DNA from: Toxoplasma gondii ME49
Lineage: Eukaryota > Apicomplexa > Conoidasida > Eucoccidiorida > Sarcocystidae
Direction: 5' to 3'
DNA: 64,000 nucleotides
Assembly: GCF_000006565.2 (NCBI RefSeq)
Contig: NC_031474.1
Location: 2,205,662-2,269,661 of the forward strand
The notes beneath the pieces are model-generated. The model did not search any database. It worked only from the letters and a program-made list of their open reading frames with translations, and had not been told where the DNA came from. How positions within the stretch are numbered: position 1 is the stretch's first letter; every line of letters starts with the position of its first letter. The translations under genes were made by a program, and so were the position numbers. Shown piece by piece: positions 48,401-57,929 of the stretch.

Positions 48401-49990
48401 GGACACACGCCGAAAGATCCAAACCCGCGACGCAGTAACAAAGCAGCTCGAGAGAAGGACATACAAGGGGAAACAGCGCAGGCTGAACTGTGCGGAAGAA
48501 ACTCAACAGGCGAGGAGATGAGGCGAAGATGGCCAAACAGGAGCGAGGACCACCTGAAGCAAAACTCGGTGATCCCCGCACCAAGCGTGGACAGCGCAGG
48601 TGATACGCGGTTCGCCACAGCCATGCTGTGGAGAAATGCTCGTTTAGTTATACACTGCTGGTGGAGCTGGGCAGTAGAGGGCGATCAGACAGCTTAGAGA
48701 GAGGCACGAACCGTCGAGTGGGATAAGAAGAGAAGAAATATTGCTCTTGCGAAAAGCCACCACGTGCCACCAAGTCAATACCGCCGTGGTTACCTTTCTC
48801 GTCGAATCGGCTCTCTTACCTTGTTCGGCGAAGATACTTGCCCGTCTCTCTTCTTCGTGTCCCCTTCTCCGTCTCTGTCTCTTCTTCACTGAATCTTGTC
48901 CCCTTTCGTCGACGCTTGAAAATCCCTCAGCTTGTTCTTCGCCTCCCTCGAGTGCACGGCGATTACGGTGTCCTGTCTGCGCACCTGGCCTCCACTCGCC
49001 AAGTGGCGAGCAGCTAGCTCCCCGTCGAGACACAGCTACCTGGCCCAATTGAAAGAAAGGCTCAGCATAGACAGCACGACAGAGCGAGACCAGGCGAAGC
49101 TTTCTGAAGGCTTTCGCCGGCTGGCTTGTCTCCTCAAGCGGTGGCATGTGTGGGGACGCAGAACACGAATCCAGCGGAAGACGAGCGCCCAGGGTCTCAA
49201 GGACTGACGCAGTCCACCCCACCGAGAGGTCTGCGAGCGGAGGGAAGAGAAACGGTGCCGTAGTGAACAAGGAGTGGAGAAAAGAACAAATGATACCAGA
49301 AAAGCGAGCTGCTATCATAGAAGGTAACGCATCGATGGTTGACGCCCTGCACCAAAAGAGAACGAAAACAAGCGAACAGAAACAGGAAAATCAGACTTCA
49401 GCAGAGAACACCAAGAGTCGAACACAATGATCACAGACAAATAGCGAATGATATGACAGCCAACATCATTCACATCATACACCCCTGGTTTGCATAGACG
49501 CACTCTTATGTTCCACTCCCATTCATGCCTATATATATATATATATATATATAGCATACGTGCATGCGTACATACAGCAATATGATGGCGTCTGGATATA
49601 CGTAGCGGGTAACTCCATGATTCGCTTGCTTTTTCCTCGTCGACAGTTAAGCGTTCACTGAGCAGTGTATACAAGCTTTCGTGAGTGACGTGTGACAGCG
49701 AATCGGATGCCCTCTGCAAAGCTACAGGGATCATGAGTGTACAGCAGGCGTGCGTCTCCTCTTTTCCTGTTTTTGGACATCTTGGCGTTCATTCTCTTTC
49801 TCTCTTTCTATATATATATATATATGTATACACATATACACGCATGTATGACTGCACAGCAGTCAGCTCTTCACCATGTATGTGTATATATATATATACC
49901 TATGTAAATATACGTATGCGTATATGTGCTGAGGTATAATGTCACGTATATATATATATATATATATATATATGCATGTATCGAGTATGC

Positions 49991-50028
<38 letters not shown>

Positions 50029-53000
50029 CGAGTATGCGTATATATATATATATATATATAAATATGAATTGACGTGAACGAGCAACCAGCAGGCGCGGGT
50101 GTAGGGGAACGTCATGGAAAAAGAGACTGTGGTCCCGAGTAACACGACCTACTGCAGAAGCGTCCTGGCGAACGAGGCGAATCCAGTGACATCGGCCATA
50201 ACTCCTGCATCTCCGGTAACGTCGAGCAACGCTTGCACACACTCAATTGTCGCTGTGAAAATATATTCCAGAAGAGGGCTCGAGAAGACATCTGCTTCTG
50301 TGAGACGGAGATGCTGATACAATGTCAGGGATTCAGCGCTGTTGAGATACGCGTTCGCCAACGGCACCTGACACGCTGCTTTTCGTCCGTCGCCACCTGG
50401 ATCTGCTGACCTGTCTTCGTCTTCTGTTTCGCTCTGCTGATCGCGTTTCTGAGTGTTAGACCCAGACGCAGATATACCGAGGTTCGGCTGTCTAGACCTG
50501 TCTTTATCCTTCATCCACTTCGGCAGTGTCTTCCCATTCCTCTTTTGGTCTCCGTGATCACCCTGGGAGTTAGTCAGTTGCATGTGGTTCCCCTTCACCG
50601 CGATCTGCCTGCCATCTCTGCCACGCTTTCGGGGGGTTCGCTCCTTTCCCTCCCCGTCTTCTTCTGGCTCCGACAACGCTTCAATTTCTGCCTCGCTGGA
50701 CGCATCGTCCGTGTCATCGCTTGCGTGACTGTCTGACATGCCCAAGCTCTTTTCGGCTTTTTTGTGGAACACACACATGACGGTGTCGAGGAACGCGCGA
50801 AGCAGGCCCAAGCAGGCAGAAACATTGACAACCATGAAGCGTCCGCCTTCACGCTCGAAAGGAGCGAGAGACACACCCAGAGCGCCCTCCTTGGGGACCG
50901 CCTGGCCACTTCCTGAGGCCAAAAGACATTTCGCAAGTACAGAAATGCAGCGGTCAGATGATGAAGGGATTCACCACGTGAAGGAGTGACAAAAGGAAGC
51001 CAGAAGGAGAAAGTTTCACAGATTCGTCCTTTCTGTCTTGGGTGATTCGATCAACCCACTGTTGTCCATGCCTGCTGTTCTACTCCCTTTGACTTCTCCC
51101 GATAACGTATGCAGATGAAGCACCAGCCTTTCTCACTCGTGTCGTTTCCGCTTCTCTCTAGTTGCTCATTTCACTGGCGTTTCTCCTAATCGTCCTCGTC
51201 TTCGCCACTCTCTGTCCTTCCTCTCTCACGCTGTGGCCTCCCTTCTCACTCGCTGCTAGCTATCTGCGAGCCTCACCGAAAAGCAAAAGGTCTCTTAGCA
51301 GCTGAATCGCCCGCACGGCTCGCTGGAATTCGTTCTTCGCCCGCAAGTGCTTGACGGCCTCTGGCAAACCCCCGCTGGTTTCTCGCTCGTCGTAGCCTCC
51401 TTCGCTCGTACGAGAAGCAGAGATCGGCTGCCGCCCCTGGTGGCCCTGCATGCGAAAGCGCCTGGCTGTGGATTGGCTTCCGCCCCTGCCCTTTGTCGAG
51501 CTACCGTCTTCTAAAGCCGACCCTAAGAAGGTGTTACACAGATCGAAAAGGCTGTTGCAAATGACGATTGTCTGCTCAAAGATGGCTTCGAAGGACAGCT
51601 GATGCTCTTGCCCTTCGTCCTGGGGCGCAGTTGACGTTGAAGCGAGAGACGAGCCGGACGCAGCGAGAGAAGCCGCTGCAGCTGACGTGCGCCGGAAGAT
51701 CCAAGTTAAGCGGCAGAGCGTCGAGCGTCCGTACTGCACAGAACGAAGCGAAACGGAACTCGAGCACATGAGCAGAGATTATTTGCACGCTGCCGGTACG
51801 TTCCGGCACAAACTGAATCGAACTGGGTGCAAAAGGAACGAAATGCAGCTCGCCCTCCAGGAAGCGAACAGCCACAGCGCCTGAGTGACCTTCAGTCCAC
51901 GGTCAAACGGAAGAAAAGAAAAACAGCTCTTGCTACAGACAAGGGGAGGGGGAAAATGGCTATGGCAAGGACCGCAGACATGGAAAACAACAAAACAGAG
52001 TGAAAAACGAACGGAGGGGACCTCAGTCGACGTGCGGGACTGACAGTCGGGGCGAAGAGGCATTGAGTGCGAAACCGAAAGGTCCAGCCAGCACAAACAG
52101 GAAAAGAAGCCGTAGCCGATGAAAAGACATGTGAATAGGCAGCTGCAGGCACGGTCAGAGAGCGCCGACGCAAACACCATAGAAGCGAGAAAAATATACT
52201 GTCTTGCCTTTACGACAAAATCCACAAAAAGACAGATATTCAGTGGCGCACCACGTTCCTGAGTACCAATCACTAGCACTGGCCGACTGACTCTTCGTAT
52301 ACAAAGGGAATATAAATATATGTGCATATGGTTCCGTATATGTGCATGCGAGGGGAGACAGGCGGATTCACTGTTGCATGTGCGACACCTGCGTCTGCAT
52401 CCGAGATGTGGGGTGAGCTGTTTTACCATGCAGCTATCCGCATACATACAACCGACAACGCGTAGGATCCTCCTGAACCGCACACGCCTAGTGCGAGGCG
52501 CGGGAACGAACACAGGCTTCTGGCTTTTCAAAGAGACTTACAAAAGCCAAGTCCTCGTTCTCGTCGAAGGCGAGATCGAAGCAACTAGATCGGAGGGCAG
52601 ATGACAGGGAAGTCAGAGAAGACGAAAAGAGAGAGAGGCTGGCAGACTGGTGCAGCACGTGGTGAAGCATTTCTGCGCACGCGCTCTGGAGACACGCATC
52701 CGGAGAGAAAGACAAGAGTGAGGAATTAAAATGGTGACAAAGAAAGTCAGATCTTACGGAGAAGGCGGCGGGACAGAACGTGAAAAAGAAGAAGAAGAAA
52801 ACAGATCATGCACGGCATATCTAAAACGCAGCAGAGAGCACAGAGAAACAATCGGTACTTGACGAACGCCGGAATGGCCGCCAGGTTCCGTGCATAGGAT
52901 GCCACGCGCACCGGGACTCCGAGAGAGAGACACCCCATGATGGCGATTTAGAAGCCATGAAAGCATTTAACTACTCCGGTACGAATTTCGAAACTAATTG

Positions 53001-55366
53001 CTAATTGGTCTCAGACAGTGTACGGCGCTTGCAGGGATGCACTACCTATAATGGTAAAGAAGATCCGAGTCTGCACCCAAATGAAGGCTTGTCCACTGAC
53101 TCAAATTCTTCATGAACTCTGGGCACATCGCCATTCGTGTATTCAAAATGGAAAGCTGCCAACATCACAGATGAATCCCCAAGACATAAGGAGATCCTAA
53201 ACCGTAACCACCGAAGTGGCCTGGATGGTCTCGCTCTTAACTTATGTGTGTTTTTTCCTTACCTTCAAAGTGAAGCAGCCTTCCTCCTCGGAAACTGAGA
53301 AGGCCCGTGTGCCCGGTTTCATTGCCAAAACGTCCAGCACCGCAGTTACGCTGTCGCGGAGAACCCTGCGAAGGGGAGGAAAGAGGTCGACCAGAAGGAG
53401 CCACGAAGATACGGGCGAAAGCGTTTCCGGCGGCAGCTCCGAAGAAGGCTGGAGAAGCGGCAGGAGCGCGAGGCGGTGAAGGCGTCGAACCAGCGATGTC
53501 AGCGTTGGGAGGCAGAACTGCACAGAATTGGAGACACTCGAGCGACAAAAGATACATGGTTTCGTGCGACACTGCATCCACGGCTTTTCACAGCAGCGGC
53601 TTCCGCAGCCGAGCCAGCGCTTCCGCTTTACTTTTCCCAGGCTGCCTCAAGACGGATCCGTTCGCGCGGGGCGTTCGTCTGGTCGCTCGCAGAGCCTCTG
53701 AGATGTTACTATGATCAGCAGCACCGTCATGGGAGTAATCAGCTTTGAGACAGGATTACTTATAAGCTATCCAGGTCATATGGCCTTGCTACATTCACGG
53801 TCACATTCTACGTAGATATGATCCTGTACCACTTAAGCCAACTAAATGGAGAACCCACAGTGCGTAGGATACTGAATATGACTACACTTTTGAGAAACGC
53901 ATACTCTTTGCGACGGTTGTGCATCACACTTCCTTAGGAGGCTCAGTGTTGCGCTCGTGGGCCGGTGCATCCCGCGCCCGTGGACTGCGGACCATCAGAC
54001 AAACGGGCTGTTTGCGGAGGACAGCAAAGAGGAGACAGTGGAAGTGAACGACGCAAATGGGGAAACGCCCTCGACCACAGGGAGACAACCGCGAAACGAC
54101 GGAAGCAAGCGGCAGCCAAAAGGAGAAGAAAATGACAAACGCATGACGGAGAACAGACAAATAACAAACGGAGCACCGTGGCATGTGCGAATTTTTCAAT
54201 TATATAAAACAAAATATAGTTCAATCGATAGGATTAAATTGAAAAAGTGAATATTAATCAAGAATTAAATTTTTTATTTAGAGAACCTTCTAATAAAGAA
54301 ATGTTAAAAATTGTATTTAAACAAAGTGGCCGTTAACCGCTTGCAGCTACTCTGCGTGACGCGAATTCCCCTCTCCTGCTCCGATTTTGGTGTAGCTGTG
54401 TCGCGGTTCCAGAGAGAGGCCGTTCTCAAGCATCGATCCCGGTACATCACTTCCGGGAGGTCTTTGCTTCGCCGTTTCTTCGTTGCTTCTGTCTTTTATA
54501 TCAACAGTTGCATTTGTGTTCCCCTCGATGCTGCACACCTGCTTCCGGTTAGCTTCGACTCTGATTCTGGCGGCGATGGCCTGTGTGAGTGAGGTGACAG
54601 CCTTCACCAGCGCAGCGCCGTCACTGTCCCCGCTGTTTCCGTCGGGCTGTCTGGCCCGGACACCTCCTGTCTCTTCTGTTTCATCGTGGTTGTCGTCGCC
54701 ATCGTGCGCAGACGCAGCGAGGGAGACGGCCTCTCTGCCCTCTCGACATTTCTTCCTGCGTCGTCTTTGGGCCGCTCGGCTTCCAGCCCCTCCGCCAGAG
54801 CCGCGGCCAGTCGCAGCTGCAGCGACCAGCAGATCCATGTCTCCCCGGCCCCAGTTCGTCTCGTTCCGCAGGAGACGCAGAGAGGCCTGTGCCCGGTCTA
54901 TCCAAAGATCAGAGGCGGCACAGGCCACACAGACGCGCTCTGAGTCCTTCTGGGCTCTGTCCGTCAAACAGTCACCAGCCGGTATAACATCCTTGCCGTC
55001 TGCCGTCGTGGTCGAAGAGGCATGTCTCTGGGGCTTTCCATTCTTGGTCTCACGCGGATTTTCCCTCTTTTCGCTTTGCTCCTCGCCCACCTGGCCACGA
55101 AAGCACCGCGCAAGCCGCTCGGCGACGAGGATCATGTCTCTGATACCTGTTGCGGAGACGACCCAGTTATCGGAGGAGAGCAGAAGGGACAAGGCGCGAA
55201 GCGCGGAAGCCGTGGAAAGTTCGCCTGACGCGTGAGCGTCGACGACCCACAACAGCCGGTCGCCCGCGCATTGCGCAGAGCCGGAAGGAGATTTCGGAGG
55301 CTTGGCAGAAGCGCGTGCAGAGCGCGACGAATGCAGCGTAGAGCGGGGAGAGAGTTGGGGTGTCAT
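45459..55366 (-). CDS. Large helical-repeat (HEAT/ARM-like) protein with acidic C-terminus, unidentified
   Basis: Thirteen minus-strand exons, every junction phase-matched: 55366-54539, 53517-53263, 52685-52542, 51880-51800, 51733-51277, 50912-50153, 49711-49614 (or 49602), 49230-48820, 48333-48235, 47653-47572, 47277-47165, 46813-45941, 45511-45459; about 1417-1421 aa. The ATG at 55366 has a strong CAAAATG context. The chain is mostly Leu/Ala helices in pairs, as in HEAT or armadillo solenoids ([65 protein letters not shown]). They are broken by long charged, Lys/Arg- and Glu/Asp-rich loops. The tail is acidic ([18 protein letters not shown]... ending SDMDF). This profile suits a nuclear or nucleolar scaffold (ribosome-biogenesis or DNA-repair type), but no family is recognised. 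Exon 7 is short and sits beside (TA)n arrays; intron 1 carries an AT-rich insert. Confidence 0.72.
49530..50060. repeat. Cluster of (TA)n microsatellites with a duplicated 47-bp unit
   Basis: Six TA-dinucleotide arrays lie at about 49531-49553, 49810-49825, 49885-49898, 49947-49973, 49991-50024 and 50038-50060. They flank the 98-110-base exon 7 of the large minus-strand gene. The spacer TCGAGTATGCG occurs at 49981 and again at 50028, so one spacer-plus-array unit has been duplicated in tandem (47-base period). Open frames encoding Tyr-Ile repeats here are artefacts of the arrays. Expect length polymorphism between strains. Confidence 0.9.
54190..54325. other. AT-rich organelle-like DNA insert (probable apicoplast fragment) in an intron
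   Basis: About 136 bases with roughly 18% GC by my count, with sharp edges against ~50% GC flanks. It lies in intron 1 (54538-53518) of the large minus-strand gene. On the plus strand, the frame starting at 54238 is open for 29 codons to the right edge and reads like a plastid-encoded protein ([10 protein letters not shown]..., then REPSNKEML), with A/T third positions. Nuclear copies of organelle DNA are well known in coccidia; those usually described are mitochondrial. This base composition fits the ~21% GC apicoplast better than the ~36% GC mitochondrion. The source gene is not recognised. Confidence 0.55.
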
Positions 55367-56223
55367 TTTGCGCGAAGGAGAAAGAAGGAAGCAGCAAACG
55401 AAACACACGGCCGCGGATGGGAACCCGGCCACGAAAGAAATGAGGCTTTTTCGCACCCGTCCCGACTCAGATTTCACTACATGCCGCGCGTCTGTAGATG
55501 TGTGTTCCTGGCGAGGTTGTCTCGCACAGCTCAGCTGCCTCCCTTTTGACGGAGAAGATGGTCTTCTCTACGTTTTTCGGCTCCTTTGGTTGCTAATCAA
55601 GCCATAATGCCTCTTCCAGGCAGCCGAGGGGGGGGGGTGGACGACGGAACACAGCGCGAGCAACGCAACCAGGAGATAGAGACGAGGGAAGGAACGCGTG
55701 AAAAGGCAGAGAGTGCGCACAAAAAAGTCGACACAGCAGAAACAACAGACAAGAGCATTGACGGAGAAAGGGCGGGAGAAGCGATGAAAGACAGCGGCAG
55801 TCTCGAACGTCTTCTAGACCCGGGAGTGATGCCGCAGCTATCAGCTGAATGGGACACAAACGAGTTCTGCCAAAAAAGAGGGAGTACAAATCTGCCACCG
55901 ATGGGCCATCGCGAATCCACCTCAAGGGACGAACGCGAGACTCTCGAGAAAAAACAAACTGGCAGTCGTGTCCCGAGCCGCTTCTGTCGAAGCGAGGCGT
56001 GTCAGAGAAGACGGAAAACGAGGTAGGGTCTAAGAGGGAAAAAATGGGTCAGCCCACAAAAACAGCAATTGTTCTTGTCTCTGCCAGCTCACCCCTCAGT
56101 CTCTCGTTGTCGGTTCTAGCGCATGCTCAGCGTCAAGGAAACGCTGCCGGTCGTCGATGCACCCTCTACACAAACTCAAACCCTTCGAAAGCGAGTTCAT
56201 CTTTTCGCTTTGTCTGTTTTCAG
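55367..56223. promoter_or_regulatory. Divergent intergenic region, probable bidirectional promoter/leader
   Basis: Separates the minus-strand start at 55366 from the plus-strand exon at 56224. The minus strand is pyrimidine-rich just upstream of 55366, as in a leader, while 56040-56223 is pyrimidine-rich on the plus strand and ends in a clean TTTTCAG acceptor. A plus-strand frame with ATG at 55607 runs to a GTAGGG donor at 56023 and could be the first exon of the plus-strand gene, but its phase (2) does not fit the acceptor at 56224 (needs 1). A G9-G10 run sits near 55629. Confidence 0.35.
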
Positions 56224-57084
56224 TCTGTTCGGCATTTCTGAATTTCGTTGAGACCGAAGATGAAGGGGCGCCCAGGCGCCTTTTGATGTCGGGACTCCAG
56301 TTTCAGGCTGGCAATGGCTTCTCGAGTGTCAGACTGGTTGCGGAATTTTCGCGTTGCATGCGCCAGATAATCTACAGCTTCGCATGCATCGACATGCCCG
56401 TCAATGAGAAGGCGGTTTTCTCTACGCAACGAATGCTGCAGAGATTCCCCAGCGTAGGAGCATCACCCATTGTTTTACCGTATATCCTCTCATATATACC
56501 GCCACTTCATCGCTTCTCTCTTGTTTCTGCCCTTCCGACTATACACACCGTACTGAAGCCCGCCACCCACGTGTCGTCCCGGTCATCCTACTCTTGATCT
56601 TCATCTTTCTGGTTGAGATGCAAGCGTGCGTGACTTTAAAAACGCACACAGTGAGTATTTGTCTCTCGGATGAGAACTAAGAACGTATTTCCCCCTTTCC
56701 GTGCAAGTTGAGCCGGTGGGAGGCCTCCGACTGTTGGACCTGTTTAGAGGCATCGTTGACTGCCTCGCATTCGATGAGTGTGACACACACATACCCAGGT
56801 CTCATGCGGCCCGCGTTTCAATCGCCGATTTTGTTTTAGCGAAAGTGGCGACGCCAACGGACCTCTCCATGGCCTTTCCGGAGGATTCGTCTCCGAACGT
56901 AGACTCAGGATTCGTCGCGGTCTTACGGAATCGGCTTGTCCACACTGATGTTGGGTGCGGAAGGTAAACGGAACGAAGCGGTGGTTCTCGCTCGTCTTTT
57001 CACAGGATCGATGTCTGCATAGAAGCCAGAGGGCGGCGCTTCGTCAGCCTCCGCAGACAATTTGACAAGCTGCCAGCTTTTTAA
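56224..57084 (+). CDS. Unidentified protein, 3' part of gene (start unresolved)
   Basis: Three plus-strand exons join in phase: 56224-56453, 56713-56963 and 57006-57084, ending in a TAA after the residues QFDKLPAF. Acceptors are strong (TCTGTTTTCAG, TCTTTTCACAG) and one donor is strong (GCGGAAG|GTAAAC); the donor at 56453 is weak. The product is globular-looking: FLNFVETEDEGAPRR, QIIYSFACIDMPVNEK, LRLLDLFRGIVDCLAFDE, VAVLRNRLVHTDVGCG. The 5' exon or exons lie upstream, perhaps in the open frame from 55607, but the phase does not fit. No signal peptide or membrane segment is seen. The family is not recognised. Confidence 0.45.
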
Positions 57085-57929
57085 TGGCAAGTGACCAAGC
57101 AGCTGTGGAGACCCGCCCCGGCTGCTCTCAGCCCAGAAGGCAAGCCAGAGGAGACGGAATTGAAACGCGGAACGACGCCTTGCATCGAACGCAGTCTGCT
57201 TCTAGACAACAGTCAGTCTAGAGAAGAGCTTTTAAAATGCGCGAGATCATTTCGCTGAGCTGAGGCTTCCTTTTGTTCTAAGGAAGCCCGCGTTCCAGTT
57301 CAAGTCATCGTCGGTGTAGCCTGTTCTGAGACTTTGATGTGGTGAAAAGACCTCCCTACGTCGCCTACCGAGCCTGTAAACGCCTGACGAAGGTCGCGCC
57401 GCTTGCCCAGGGTGTGAAATATACTGGCGACATCTGTGAAGAGTCCCCGAAGGATTCTTGCCATGTCCTTCTAACTGTCCTTGCGTGCAACCGTAACCAT
57501 CGTCTAACAGGTCTGGTGCCCCCAAGTGCGTTTGCTTCTCCAGGCGCCCTCACGTTACCTTTTCAACTGGGTGCAGATCGTTGACTGTGTCTCTTCTGCT
57601 GCCTGTCACCCTTTGTTTCATGGGCTACCTTGTCTGAAAGCACTCTTCTTCTTCTCAGTGTGCTTTCACTCCTTCTGCCGGATTTCTCTGTTTTATTGTC
57701 GCCGCTTCGGTTTTGCGAGATCCATCGTAACCTCGTCTTCACGACTCGCCGGTGACTCTGGGCGAGCCCTAAAAGTCTTCTACCTTCGGGCTTCCTTCCG
57801 CCTTCGCGGTCGTCCTTGTGGCGCACCTCGTGCCGCATCGTGCATCCCTTGCTCCTCACCTTTCCCCGTTTTCCATTTTCGCTTTTCCTTTCTGTTTTCC
57901 TCTTCTCTTTCGGTTCTTACCTCGTTGTC
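57085..57929 (+). other. 3' UTR of the previous gene and pyrimidine-rich leader of the NAA25-like gene
   Basis: The first ~250 bases follow the stop at 57084. From about 57560 the plus strand is strongly pyrimidine-rich up to the ATG at 57930, as in other leaders in this window. Frames on both strands near 57247-57584 lack splice support. Confidence 0.4.

Noticed and set aside
50150..50152. TAG as the end of a separate gene (55.4-50.1 kb)
   Set aside because: The TAG is part of a GTAGGT donor (CTGCA|GTAGGT); the next exon at 49711 fits the leftover two bases. The same stop-in-donor pattern occurs at 61522 in the NAA25-like gene.
49871..50242. Frame encoding long Tyr-Ile repeats
   Set aside because: Direct translation of (TA)n arrays lying in an intron; not a protein.
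52747..52938. Minus-strand exon-like piece ([19 protein letters not shown])
   Set aside because: It looks coding, but its phases (in 1, out 2) fit neither neighbour, which are both phase 0. Left out unless RNA data include it.
53520..53715. Minus-strand exon-like pieces upstream of exon 2 (for example [28 protein letters not shown])
   Set aside because: No combination of donor and phase links them to exon 1 or 2 without an intron shorter than ~80 bases.
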